Of a stretch of 64,000 nucleotides of DNA, positions 23,850 to 34,848 are shown piece by piece (the stretch's first letter is position 1; every line of letters begins with the position of its first letter). A program made the translations under genes and the position numbers. The notes under the pieces were generated by a model. The model was not told the DNA's origin and searched no databases. It saw only the letters and a program-made list of their open reading frames with translations. Origin of the DNA: Halictus rubicundus. Lineage: Eukaryota; Arthropoda; Insecta; Hymenoptera; Halictidae. The stretch is from assembly GCF_050948215.1 (NCBI RefSeq), contig NC_135152.1, positions 8,528,310 through 8,592,309 on the forward strand. The letters run 5' to 3'.

Positions 23850-24846
23850 TACATATACTTTCGAAAAAAGCATGTGCTAAGTGTAGTTAATGGTATGTAC
23901 ATATTACATGCAGTCTATTTGTGTCTTCTGACCCTAAAGATGGTATGTAATTTCACCTTCCTTAAATAACAATTTTAGCGAGTATAAAAAGAAAAGAGTT
24001 CAATATTTTTTGCGCTGAAAAACTTATTTTAATCTCTTTCCCTGTAATATCAAGTCGGATCTATTATGAATATTTCAAACAAAATCTACTGAACATGTAT
24101 ATTACTGATTTCTTTTACACCGAAATAAAATTCAATTTTTCTGTTATCAATATTTAATCGTTAAAGAAATACAGACATACAGTGGATATAAATATTCCTT
24201 TCCTTTTAGGAAATTACAGGTGACAGAATTTCAATCTCTGCAGCTGTAAATGAAAGCATGTTAGTTTCTCTGCGTAAAAAATTTGAAAAAAGTACTACTT
24301 TAGTCATAACAGAAGTTCGATATCAGAGCCAAGCATTCTGGCAATGAAACCGGTGTGTCTTGTGGTGAATCGGTTTCCTTCGTAACGTTTGATAACCACG
24401 GAGGTGTTGTCAGGAAAATTTATTCTAATATCTAGTGGTCAGATGTTCACTTAACTGATGGGCAAGTTATCGGAAGCTGTTGGGAAGTTCATAGTTTCCA
24501 TTGGGAAATCTTCCCTGCGAGTCGATGACACGCTAAGGGTACAGTGTCTCTCAAAACGTTTATGCTAAGAGTGTTGATGCAGAAGAGAAACGTTTCCAGC
24601 AACTTGATCCAGCTTCAAACCTTATTACAGTACCATAAACACACTGTGAAGTGTTATGCAGATTTTTCTTTAAAAAATAAATTTAAATATCAACAGGATT
24701 TATTTTACCGCTAAGCGTTTCGGTTAAACAAAAAGAAGACGAAAACATGTTTGAATTTTTCGCATTTTCAAATTCAAAGTACGTCAGAATAATAAAAAGA
24801 AGAATAATAAAAGTGATAATATTTCAAGAATTTAAAAATATTGTTA
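23850..24846. other. AT-rich stretch, no gene recognised
   Basis: Two unpaired TACAGTG sites (24178 and 24539) resemble Tc1/pogo ends, but no partner ends are seen. Nothing else is recognisable. Confidence 0.4.
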
Positions 24847-24969
24847 CACAGTGATTTCTCTATATATGTCGTCAAGGCCTGGATGATAAACGTATCATCC
24901 CATATCTCCTGCACGATACTTGACGCTAGCAAGACCCGTGTTGTGGACATATATCGAGAATTCACTGTA
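24847..24969 (+). mobile_element. Family A MITE, copy 7 (internal deletion)
   Basis: CAGTGATTTCTCTATATATG to ATATATCGAGAATTCACTGTA, only about 120 bp. The core from GCGGAATTATCC through the GTAAACA site is missing: the sequence passes from GATAAACGT directly to ATCATCCCATATCTCCTG. Confidence 0.85.
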
Positions 24970-26300
24970 CTATTTTTGACTTATTCGGATGGTTAAGAAA
25001 ATAAATAAATCGGAATTAATTGAAACAACCCTTGTCCATTAACGAAACGTAAATTCACGATCTATCAAAAAATATAAGAAATTGGAAAAAGTTGAACAGA
25101 GGAAAAATGCCGGTCGCATGTGCGTGAAAGTAAATGTGAAAATTAATGCTGAGACGTCCAGTCGTCGACACACGAGTGCAAGGCGAACTAAAATACGCCA
25201 GTTATGCCACCACCAGTCCGCCTAGTATAGCACACGCGATAACGTACGCCGACCCAGGATCATTTCCTCGCGTATTAACGCATTTTCTACTGTTTTAACC
25301 TCATTCCGAGCAATTTGCGCGCATACCGGCGATATTGTCAATTAGCACCTTTGTAGGGGTCTCGGTGGTGTACACTGGGCCGGCAGCTCGCCGAAACAGG
25401 GTCGGTACACAGATGGACAGGCGTGAATACGGGAACACGTGACCGGGAGGTAAAACGATACCAGAGAAGGTAAAACGGCTGGAGGGATGAAGAGGGGTGG
25501 GTGCGGGGGTAGGGTAGGGAAAGGGAGAGAGTTTGCGAAAAGAGGACAGGCGTAGAACGCGTTGGAGCAGCGGGTTCGTAGGTCGGATTCGCTGTGAAAG
25601 GGATCGCCGGAAGGTGGACAGAGGAATTGTATGTGATGCGGTCTCGAGGTCGGAGTTTACCTGGTCGCACCATTGTGTCGAGATGCTTTGCGGGTGTACC
25701 ATACCAAGCCTGGGACTGGCCGAGCCGATGGACCATAGTTCAGCGATGGTTCACCGTCCGGGATCGTTTCTGTACGCATAGTTCAAGGCGTCGCCTGACC
25801 TCGGGCTCGTCGCCGATGTCACCCCTGTCCTGAACGATAGGTACTAGCCATCGACTGCTCTGCTGGTCGACGTTGCAGGTAATGGAAAGAGAGCCAGCCG
25901 ACACGTGGGGGGGGGGGCGGCAGTGTTCGACAGACGGAAGAGGCCAGACGAAAGAGGTCGAAAGCAGCCGCAAGAGAGGGAAAGAGAGGCGTATGGGGTG
26001 ACGATGACTGCTTGTGTGTTCCGACGTAATATGGGCTTGTTCCCGTTTGCGACGCGGTTCTCCCGCGCTTTGCAATTAGCCTTTGTCGCGAATGCGCCGA
26101 CCAACAGTGCCCACCCACCCTCCAGCCATCCCTGTCTCGCGCGCGCTCCACGTACTCCCTAACCCATGAAACCCTCATCCGAGTTCTCATCCCTTCTCCT
26201 CGCTACAATACCCCCCGCCCCACCCACCCCTTTAAGGACACACTGATATCCAAGCATCTAACCAGTCATTTTAATGCGCACCCCCGTGTAATCGCCGCGG
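24970..26300. other. GC-rich island, no gene recognised
   Basis: CpG-rich from about 25140. Overlapping frames on both strands at 25301-26190 lack motifs. An 11-G run lies at 25907-25917. Confidence 0.45.
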
Positions 26301-26491
26301 TTCGCTGAAATATCGGACGCCCGGGAGATTACTATCGTCTGCTAGCAGGGGAGATGCAATTTTATGTTTTCTATTTTACCAAAAAAAAAAAAAAGGAATA
26401 CACTCGATACGTCGCGATCGGTCATAATTATTTGAATTAAATTTGCGGATTTAGTTTCACAAAATTTGTATCACTCAACTTGTCTAATACA

Positions 26492-26564
26492 GATTTCTGT
26501 TTTCTATTTTACAAGGAAAAGACAATCGCACGTTATAGTATACAATATTCCCAATGGGTCGCGG
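26492..26564 (+). repeat. Short direct repeat, unit 1
   Basis: TTTTCTATTTTA...TATAGTATACAATATTCCCAATGGG(T)CGCG resembles 26881-26954. The pair flanks family A copy 8 at unequal distance. Confidence 0.35.
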
Positions 26565-26575
26565 TATCCACCAAG

Positions 26576-26755
26576 CACAGTGAGTTCTCTATATATGTCG
26601 CCAAGGTCTGGATGATACACGTCGCGGAATTATACCCACTCCCGCGGGGTGTACCCCGTCAAGGACGTCGAGGAGTGTAAACATAACATTGCTCCTGGAC
26701 GATGCATGACGCTGGCAAGACCCGTGTTGTTGACATATATCGAGAGCTCATTGTA
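26576..26755 (+). mobile_element. Family A MITE, copy 8
   Basis: CAGTGAGTTCTCTATATATG to ATATATCGAGAGCTCATTGTA. Keeps GCGGAATTATACCCACTCCC, GTCGAGGAGTGTAAACATAA and GACGCTGGCAAGACCCGTG. Lacks the GGCCGCGAAGCTCGAGAGG block. The left flank is CA rather than TA. Confidence 0.85.
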
Positions 26756-26880
26756 TGTTGATCTAGTACTGGATTTTTACGAAATTATAATCACTCTACG
26801 ACGTAAAGTGAAACATTGGAAAATAAGACCTACGATATACGCTATCGATCACAAGTATTCATCACAAGTATTCAGGTCAC

Positions 26881-26954
26881 AATTTTGTATTTTCTATTTT
26901 ATTGTATTATCTATTTTTCTAATTGTAGTATAGAACACTCCCAATGGGCCGCGA
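26881..26954 (+). repeat. Short direct repeat, unit 2
   Basis: Partner of 26492-26564; the clearest shared part is CCCAATGGGYCGCG. Confidence 0.35.
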
Positions 26955-28240
26955 CAAATTATAATTGTTTTAATCAGGGAAGTGTTATGGAACTTTCTAA
27001 TTGGTTCTATTTCAAAGATTTTCGAAGCACACATTTTGAAAAATAATTCGGTTTATGTACGAGAGCCCAGGTCCATCTGAGTTCGTATAAACGAGAAAAC
27101 TGGGCGAATTTACAACAATCTTCGAATAGATAGCTTCGCACGGTGTCAGATCGATACAGTAGAACAGAACAGTTTGATAGGTGCACTGACCCCCCGCGAT
27201 TATTCTTTATGTATGACTGTACTGTCTGTGAGACCTACTTGAGTGTTGCGAATGTATAGCGCCGCATCACCCGTTATCAGAAAACCGATTCTACGTTTGA
27301 ACAATTCGATTAGCCCTTTTAATTCGACTTTAATATCGTCAGCTACAAAAGCAGTTAACCAATAAAAGATAAACGAGAATCGCCATCACTTATTCGTGGG
27401 AATCGTGAATGACAGTACTATTTTGTGCTAGTTCTCAAAATATTGTCTTACAGATCGTCAAAATATATTTTATCGCGCACGTCTACTATTACAACTTCAA
27501 GAAGCAAATTTTGAACGGTAATTCCGAATGACTGGAACTTCGTAAAAATTGAACGCCCTTGAATTAAACTTAGGCTAACATTTTTCAATGGGAGTGTTTT
27601 ACAACACGGTGTCTTCCGATATCTAATAAATCATACTACTCGTATAATTTCCCACCGAAGCATACCTCTCTGATGTATGGGGTGCTACGTTATTTTAGCA
27701 CCTTCATTCATGATTCCTGACACGTGAAGTAGGCCAAGAAGAAAGAGCATAACACTCAAAACTAGATCAAGAAAGTGGAAGATGATTATTGCATGAATCT
27801 ACAGTTCCCGCACGCCGAACAGTTTTCCCGGTTCCTCCTTGCAAAACCTTCGTGCAGCCGCCGTGGGATTTTAACGGAGGGGTTGAACGAAACTGGAATT
27901 CAAATTGTTATTTTAATATTTATCACCCGCCTCTTAAATCCCTCGAAAACTCAACCGCCCGTGGGATTCAGTATCCAACGCGAGGTATAATCTTCCTTGA
28001 AAAATGCTAAACGCGGAACTTAACGCTTCAATATTTCAAATGGTTTTCAACCGTTCTGCCGCCATGTTGTTCATACCGCTGGTAAGAACAACAGCCAGCG
28101 TACAGCGATCATCGTGAGCATGATTGTGTCGACAAATGACTAGAGAATGGATGGCAAATTAACAATCGAGATTAAACAGGGAAGAGAGTAGTGAATAATA
28201 AACGAAGTTCCGCCTGTTTCAATAATATTTAAGTTGAGAC
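26955..28240. other. Mostly AT-rich stretch, no gene recognised
   Basis: Frames at 27775-28010 are short and unrecognised. No repeats or RNA features are seen. Confidence 0.45.
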
Positions 28241-28502
28241 TGTAATTAAATAGTTTCAAAGTGCGATTGCTTTTCACAATAATTATAGCTCAGATATACA
28301 TAGAATCAACTAATTGAGAAAATTAATTGAGAATATTAAAGTGTTGTTCAAAAAAGGGCATTAGTAGAAGCTGTAATTAAGCAGTTTCGGTAGAATGTGC
28401 AGTTGCTTTTAACAGTAATTGAAGATCGGATATAAAACGAACGAGTTGATAATTGAAGTACTTAGAAAATAACATTGATTTTACTGGAGAAATGTGACGC
28501 TT
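28241..28502 (+). repeat. Tandem duplication, two units of about 131 bp
   Basis: TGTAATTAAATAGTTTC at 28241 recurs as TGTAATTAAGCAGTTTC at 28372. Both are followed by GTGC(G/A)(A/G)TTGCTTTT, a CA(A/G)TAATT block, GATATA and an ATTGA-rich tail. Diverged but collinear. Confidence 0.7.
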
Positions 28503-28977
28503 ACTTGAAACAGTAACAAAGTGAATAATGACATGCAGTTTGAAACATTCATTGGGTGTTCTGACAAAATCAAATGCATTGAAGTTTTCCAGCCCTTATC
28601 GACTTTCATATCTCTCTTGGTATTTTAATAGAATTTTCAAAATTCAAGATATTCTGCCAGAATCAGAGAGGATTGCGTTCCGTTCTTATACTGGAATATT
28701 CAACAACGGATCGATCTCGAAATATTTTAGAGATACGTGAAGAAACGGAAATTTACCGTGCACTCCGTTAAAATTTTGCCAAAATCAATGACTCCGAATA
28801 GCGTTGAAACATCGACGTTTGTTCTATCAAATTTTAATTCTGAAAATCTGCTCTCTGGAGAAACCAGAGAGACAATCTGCACAATTTTAATTGGCTTAAA
28901 TCCGATAAGAAAAAGGTGACAAAAAAAACCTGTCTTTCTGGAAAAGCGAAAGACTGCTTGTGAGCATAATTAGTCAG
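28503..28977. other. AT-rich stretch, no gene recognised
   Basis: Two short plus frames (28528-28740, 28737-28919) are unremarkable. Confidence 0.4.
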
Positions 28978-29170
28978 TACAGTGATTTCGCTATATATGT
29001 CGCCAAGGCCTGGATGATAAACGTCGCGGAATTATCCCTACTACCACGGGATATACCCCGTGAGGAGCCGCGAAGCTCGAGAGGCCTTGGCGTTCTTCAC
29101 GGGGCAGTGGGGATAATTTCGCGACGTATATCACCCAGGCCTTGGCGACATATATCGAGAATTCACTGTA
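28978..29170. mobile_element. Family A foldback variant, copy 9
   Basis: Both halves carry the same arm. The left reads GTCGCCAAGGCCTGGATGAT then GTCGCGGAATTATCCCTACT. The right is its reverse complement, GGGGATAATTTCGCGACGTA then ACCCAGGCCTTGGCGACATA. The inverted arms extend about 65-70 bp rather than about 25. The ACACGGGTC/GACGCTGGCAAG arm is absent. TA flanks are intact. Confidence 0.85.
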
Positions 29171-30522
29171 TTTTGTTCATCAAGTTTCTGAGCAAGAAGA
29201 GCAGTGCTCAGAGAACAGACTCGAATGTATTTTCTCTACATTTGTTATTACTTAGTACTGGAAAACCACCCGAGACAAGACACACCAAGTAACAGCACAC
29301 ATTTACAGGATACAGCACAGTGGCACACAACGATGAACACAAACGAATGAGATTTTCATAATTGCTCGCGAAGTGGCTCTTCAACATTTTCATAATGATA
29401 ACTCGCAAATTGGGTACAGTTCAATTGGTTCGCGGAAAGACAGAGTTCTGAAGAGTCTCGATCCGATTCCGAAGAAACTGGTGTTACCGGTTCAAAAACC
29501 GGAGATGCCTACTTCTCAGGCCGAGGTCGTTGATTGGGGAACCTGAAGAGACCGTTAAACGCGCCGGGGGGTTGATTTTAATCGAAGGTTATGCCGCCGG
29601 CAATAATCGGCAGTTAGCCGAGCACCAGTCTCCGATGAGGCTGGGGTTTGCTGATAACAGACTTAGCGGGGGTGGCAAGTGGCGCGAGGAGAGCTGCAGT
29701 GGTGGGAGAGGGTGTGAGTGGTGGGCAGAGGGGTGTTGCGGGGGAGGCAGAGACCGGGTTAAAACCCCTCCGGTATCGAGCAACCATGTTACGATACCCT
29801 GGTCGGCGTCACGGCTACATTGCTGGAAGGGCGGATCAGAGAAGGACCATAGTGGAAGGAGGGACGTGTATCGATGCCGGCTGGATAATCGATTGATCGT
29901 CTTCTTAATTAGCAACCGGGGTATTTAGAGTGCCCATTCAATTACACAGTTGCGTAATCTGCTTACGCAGCCTTGATCGCTCTGGAGCTACCTCCTGTGA
30001 ACCATCCTCGTTCCGTGTCACGTGGTCGTGTATCGCGGTGCTCGTCGGCGCACAGAAATTGGGTTCGATGGTGCTCCTATCTGACGAGGTTGCCGATTAA
30101 ACAGAGATTCAACGGGAGCCTGGGCCCAGAGCTTCCTGCAGGTGCTGTCGGAGTCAGCGAAGTACCGGAACTCGAATTTCGTAGCACCTTTTAACCGAGG
30201 GCTGAAACGGCATTTATTGCACCGCGATTATCACGGTTTACCCCTAAAATCATCAGGCTGGCAAGTGTGTTTCGGGAGACAATAGACTATTGTCAGAGGC
30301 TTGAGGACACTTGGGTCCTCCAACCTGGATCTAACGCCACCTCCTGATGTCCGACACTCCACGATGCAGGGTGTTTCCCACTCTCTTCTGCGCCATTGTT
30401 GCCAAATTGTCTTGTCAAATAGTCAATCTTTTATCAACCCATTTTTCAGGAATTTTCAAGGTTATAAATTTTTTATAAACCTATAATTTTTACACCTATC
30501 TTTTAATGGATATTAAGACGAA
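29171..30522. other. Mixed stretch with GC-rich island, no gene recognised
   Basis: 29520-30200 is GC-rich with overlapping frames on both strands (29530-29928, 29589-29915) biased to Gly, Arg and Ser. No family resemblance. Confidence 0.45.
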
Positions 30523-30683
30523 TTAGGTGAATTCTCAATATATGTCAACAACACGGGTACTGCCAGCGTCGTGTATCGTCCAGGAGATCCTGGCTCCCGA
30601 GGCCTCTCGTGGCCTCGTCGTGGGGATATTTCCGCGACGTTTATCATCCAGGCCTTGGCGACATATATAGCGAAATCACTGTA
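30523..30683 (-). mobile_element. Family A MITE, copy 10
   Basis: GGTGAATTCTCAATATATGT to ATATATAGCGAAATCACTGTA. Reverse orientation. The core is shortened: after GTCCAGGAGATC it passes to GGCTCCCGAGGCCTCTCG and then GTGGGGATATTTCCGCGACG, so the GTAAACA site is lost. Confidence 0.8.
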
Positions 30684-31900
30684 TTCGTGCAATATTTCAA
30701 GACAGCCCATCTCTTAACGGATGGCGTCGGGAGAAGTAAGTGTAACCGCCTAGTTAACGAAATGCACCGGTCCGAACCACCCACGCAATTCGAAATAGAA
30801 TCTTGGACGTATCGACCCGCGACCCCATGAAAGATTCATCGTGGACCGTTCGGATTTCACGGGATTCTTAAAGAAACGCGATGGGCTAAACAGTTTGGGC
30901 ATCGACTCGCGACCGGTGACCCGGAGTTATGTAGACAGCAGCTGTCAGAAAATACGTTGCTCGAGAAAAGCGTTTTGTGCTATCTGTAAAACTGGGTCAG
31001 CGTTTTTATTAATCCTCGCTACGAAGTGGCCGGCCAGAGACGGAACGGTATTATTATAACCTCCGAGCCGACGCGACGGCAGACACGAGTGACGATCTCC
31101 TCTATAATAAGCATAAATCATGCGTTCCTCTTAAAATTCGTTTAATTTAATCAACATACCAAATGTCTGTCTGAGCTCGACAATAATGTTTAATATTCAA
31201 AGGGACTTTGCAGTTGCCTGACCTCTGTACATTTTTCAAATTGTACTTTCTTTTGATTGACTGCTATTTCTTGTTTTCAGTTTATCCTCGTTTCACATCT
31301 TATAGTTATTAATCCACATTAAATTCGATATTACGATGATAATAACCATCACGATTGTAATGGTCCCGAACCGGAAAATTCAGAAAGCTATGGGTAATTA
31401 GTCACAAATATATTTGTCTCCGATTTTAATGACCTTGAAATGTGTGACAGCATACAACACAGACAAAACAAACGTCGCCATTCCATCGAAAATTACCCGA
31501 CTATAATTAAACTGTTAACCAACGTCCATGTAGAAATCTATGTTGCTCTAAAATTCGGTAGGCAGACTGATAAACTTTCGTGGACAACCATAATAAAAGT
31601 AACAACAGCGTCCCAGAAGGTATCGCAGAATTCCAATCGCTTTGGACAGTCGCGTATGAAACACTGCACCCAGGTCATAGCTCGCAACGAAACGCTCTTT
31701 GACAATTAAAATTTCTCCCTTTCGTACTTGATAAAGTGGCATAGCGTCCCGCGTTTCATCTTGACGAACAAGGGGAACAGCCATTCGACCATTTTTTTCA
31801 ATAAAATTGCCCCTCCCGGCAAGGTAAAAGTAATCTCGCGAACGAGTTACGAATAGTCGATATCGTCAACCGTGGCGCCCCGGTGACGCGCAATATCTCC
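30684..31900. other. Non-coding stretch, no gene recognised
   Basis: Frames at 30841-31059 and 31440-31784 overlap on both strands without motifs. Nothing else is seen. Confidence 0.45.
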
Positions 31901-32158
31901 AATTAATGCTCAGAACCGTAACTGTCCAGATACTCCCGTCTTGTCCTTCGACGTCCTTTTCCCGTCTTCGACCTCAAGTTGCCGTCGACGACACAAGACT
32001 GTACGTCTCCGAAGTGGGCGCGAGGTTCCTACTTACACACCCCCTCCCTCCACACCGTTCCGAAAGTCGCGCGAGCTTTTTACTCATCCAATTACGACGC
32101 CCAACCCCCACCCTACCCGTGGAAAGGGGTGTGAGGGGTGGCTACAAGATGTGTCCCT

Positions 32159-32248
32159 CCGGCTTATGAGAGCCGCTCGGTTCGTGTTTCTTTCGCAAGA
32201 AGTAAATGTTTTTAATTTCGCCGGGAGCCCGGTGAAACGAACGGAGGT
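32159..32248 (+). repeat. Duplicated block, unit 1
   Basis: CCGGCTTATGAG, then TTCGTGTTTCTTTCGCAAGA, AGTAAATGTTTTTAATTTCG and GGTGAAACGAACGGAGGT. It recurs at 32932-33029 in the same orientation with few differences. Confidence 0.8.
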
Positions 32249-32356
32249 CACCGTCACTTGGAAACTAATTGTAAGTTGACATGAACAAATTCTTGCCTTG
32301 AAAATAAAAATTCGCAGTTAGTCCAGCACTCGAAGTTTCCAATCATGACGAAGTGG

Positions 32357-32390
32357 ATTGCGGATTTTTATGCAAAATAGAAATCGTCTG
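32357..32390 (+). repeat. Family B core copy
   Basis: ATTGCGGATTTTTATGCAAA followed by ATAGAAATCGTCTG. It lies 28 bp before the nested A elements. A weaker reversed core is at 32300-32325. Confidence 0.6.
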
Positions 32391-32417
32391 ACTTCCACGA
32401 CACAGCGATTGCACAGA

Positions 32418-32743
32418 TACAGTGTTTACTCTGTACAGTGAATTCTCGATATATGTCAACAACACGGGTCTTGCCAGCGTCACGTATCGTCCAGGAGACA
32501 TACTCGTGTTATGTTTCCTCGGCTTCGGAGGCCTCTCTCCGCAGTCGTGGAGATAATTCCGCGACGTTTATCATCCAGACCTTGGCGACAAATATAGAGA
32601 AATCACTGTATACTGTATATATATCAATGTATATATATATCACTCTAGAGCTTCGCTGTCCTTTTCTACGTTTGGCGTATCTCCTGATCGATATATGTCC
32701 CGGCTAGACACATGTTTTGGACATATATCGAGTAAACACTGTA
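32418..32743 (-). mobile_element. Family A' (variant) element split by another A copy
   Basis: The left end TACAGTGTTTACTC is followed after 2 bp by a complete A copy. The right end is GGACATATATCGAGTAAACACTGTA (positions 32719-32743). The end type CAGTGTTTACTC with TGTTTTGG inside matches copy 6. Between inner element and right end lies a TA-rich stretch. The order shows that the variant was there before copy 11 jumped in. Confidence 0.7.
32434..32610 (-). mobile_element. Family A MITE, copy 11 (nested)
   Basis: TACAGTGAATTCTCGATATA to ATATAGAGAAATCACTGTA, TA on both sides. Reverse orientation: GTCAACAACACGGGTCTTGC, GTATCGTCCAGGAGACATAC, TTATGTTTCCTCGG, GATAATTCCGCGACGTTTAT, CATCCAGACCTTGGCG. 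The GTAAACA site is mutated (TGTTTCC on this strand). Confidence 0.9.
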
Positions 32744-32931
32744 CACGACAGTGGGAGCTGCGTTCTTCGAGCACTCGTAACTTCGCTATTCTTGTGATCT
32801 TAAATAAAACGTTTTGCAGGCGTATTTTTAACGACGCGCGCTTTAAGAAAATATAAAAAATAGGAATCAATTTTTTCCAAGATTCCAGACCGGAAGACAA
32901 TACCGACGCGAGTATTACGAGGCGTGTAGCC

Positions 32932-33029
32932 CCGGCTTACGAGCACAGTTCGTGTTTCTCTCGCAAGAAGTAAATGTTTTTAATTTCGCCAGGGGCCGGT
33001 GAAACGAACGTTCGCAAACGAACGGAGGT
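32932..33029 (+). repeat. Duplicated block, unit 2
   Basis: Partner of 32159-32248: CCGGCTTACGAG, TTCGTGTTTCTCTCGCAAGA, AGTAAATGTTTTTAATTTCG, CCGGTGAAACGAACG. It contains about 14 extra bases (CGAACGTTCGCAAA type) before CGAACGGAGGTT. Confidence 0.8.
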
Positions 33030-33523
33030 TAGGGGGTGGGACGAACATGAACGACACGACGCTTGCCAACAGGCGGACCGGTACGGCAGCGACCTCGTTG
33101 CCACCCCCGTCCGTCTGGACGAGACCAGCCAGTTTCGTCGTTCGCCGGTTTTTGCCGGCGCGAAAGAGTCAAGGGGTCGTGAGACGGGAAAGCGCTCGGC
33201 GAAACACGAGGAAGAGACCGCCAAGACGAAATCAACAACGCCGGGACGAACGCTTCGAGTACGCTTCCACCGCTGAAGAAAAAGCCGTCGGCCCCGAGCT
33301 CCTCGGAGAATTTCCGCCGGCGGATCGAGAATCGCCGAAATAACGAATTAATGGGGCAGCTGAATTTCGGGCACACGTCGCTAATGTCTCGGAATGCGGA
33401 GCGATTAACCGCAGCGTTTTTGGAATCTTGTCTCTGCCCTTAAGTGGACCGTTGCGGACGTTCCGGATCTATGGAAGTTGTTAATTACGATGGGCAGGTG
33501 TAACTGTTTCAACGCTGGATCCT
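33030..33523. other. GC-rich stretch, no gene recognised
   Basis: Frames on both strands (32937-33376) overlap over the same Arg-rich, CpG-rich DNA. No motif. Confidence 0.45.
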
Positions 33524-33952
33524 GCGTCAAACCTGTTTTTGTGCGGTAGATAGGGACCGCATAAAAGAAATCGCACAAAAAGAAATATTCAGAAACTTCA
33601 TAAATAGCTATAACAAATAATTTTTTACATCATATTAAAGAAAATTTCTTTTATGCGGTGGAGGGGGACCACATAAAAAAAAGTCTCACTTAGAAAATGT
33701 GTCAAAGATTTACGAAATAGCGAGAAAGTGCTTTCCAAACAAAATAAATAATTAAATTACACATGGAAACATTTAAAAAAAAATTAATTTCTCATTTTAA
33801 ACATGGAGAAATTTTCAAAATGCACATAATTCAATACTACACGCCGTAATCCAAAACGCGCATCTTCTTGTGATGAGAACATCACAAGGGTGTTATAATG
33901 CCAACACGAAAATCGCATAGAAAAGGACCGCACAAAAACAGGTTTGACTGTA
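33524..33952 (+). mobile_element. Tigger/pogo-like non-autonomous element
   Basis: The left end reads GTCAAACCTGTTTTTGTGCG with GGT following. The right end is the reverse complement GGACCGCACAAAAACAGGTT then TGACTGTA, so the outward end is TACAGTCAAACCTGTTTTTG. Length about 428 bp. The left outermost bases are mutated (GC for CA). Inside, GGGACCGCATAAAAG and GGGACCACATAAAAA repeat the subterminal motif. No coding frame. Confidence 0.75.
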
Positions 33953-34511
33953 TAAAGTGTCACACCTGATTTTGATATTTGATTACGTCACTGTCATTGT
34001 ACGTAGCAAAAGTATAATTTTTTAATGGCTTCGAGGGGGGCATATCATGATTTTATTAGCTTGTTCGTAAGTGGACGCGTAGAGGTCACGCGAAGGTCAA
34101 CCTTGTTTTTCAGAATGGAATTCTACGACGTTCAAAAGAAATTAACTAAGATTACAATTGTTTTGCAATGCCGATACGAAAAGTCGGTGAACAGTCACTT
34201 TTACTGGTACTGTTACGCGGTTTTTTGTACGGTTTTCAGCGCAGTCCGCGCATGTTCATGTTTTCGCTCAACTTTTGCCTTAACGAACCCTGTTCCCGAA
34301 ATGGTACTGTTCCCTTCGAACACAGTGCCGAATAATTCCGCTAAAAATCCATTTCGACAACCCATCTGCAACTGGAGAAGCAAAAGCGTGAAACAGAATT
34401 TCATACGCAACAAGCTCGTTTCAACGCTCTGCTAATGCGGAAGAAACTCATTAAATCCAGTTGGACCGGCAAGCAAGAAGCTTACGCAAAGAAACAAGTA
34501 GGCATAATATA
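33953..34511. other. Stretch with an unrecognised 136-codon frame
   Basis: The plus frame 34025-34435 is open for 136 codons and rich in Cys, Phe and Ser, with a hydrophobic FYWYCYAVFCTVFSA segment. It lacks any family motif I recognise, lies between two transposons, and is overlapped by a minus frame. Its coding status is doubtful. Confidence 0.3.
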
Positions 34512-34846
34512 TTAGGGGGACCCATAAGTAATCAATTATTTGAAATCCAAAACAAACTTTGTAGTAATTTATTATATAATCTTTGTTCTTAATTTATTAT
34601 ATAATCTCCATCGTTATCAGGGACAGTTTGCCATCTGTCCTGCAAATTTTGATCCGTCAGAAGGTACGGACGCCGCCATTTTATTACAGGGTTGTAATAA
34701 AAAATTATACTTTTTAGAATATTTTGAGCACAGGCTGCTTTACCGAAAACTGTAAAAGAATACGTGTTTCCTCTTCAACGATCGATGCAGAACTAAAGGC
34801 AAAACAAATTCTTTGTAAATAATGGATTACTTATGGGTACCCCTAA
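34512..34846 (-). mobile_element. Mariner-type MITE carrying a transposase C-terminus
   Basis: TTAGGGGGACCCATAAGTAA at the left and TTACTTATGGGTACCCCTAA at the right form inverted ends of about 28 bp. TA flanks both sides (34510-34511, 34847-34848). On the minus strand an internal segment near 34595-34670 reads LQDRWQTVPDNDGDYIIN then stop, matching the RW-x-x-V-x-x-(N/D)-G-x-Y tail of mariner transposases. It is therefore an internal-deletion derivative of a mariner, and orientation follows that residue. The catalytic domain is absent. Confidence 0.85.
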
Positions 34847-34848
34847 TA

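Noticed and set aside
24178..24560. Two TACAGTG sites that could be Tc1/pogo ends
   Set aside because: The sequences inside the sites differ and no inverted partner exists for either.
28960..29292. Recurring peptide YVAKAWMINVAELSPLPRG in several frames (13043, 23563, 26480, 28960, 45535 and others)
   Set aside because: It comes from one frame of the family A left arm. Frames break at different places and deletions ignore codon phase, so it is not a conserved protein.
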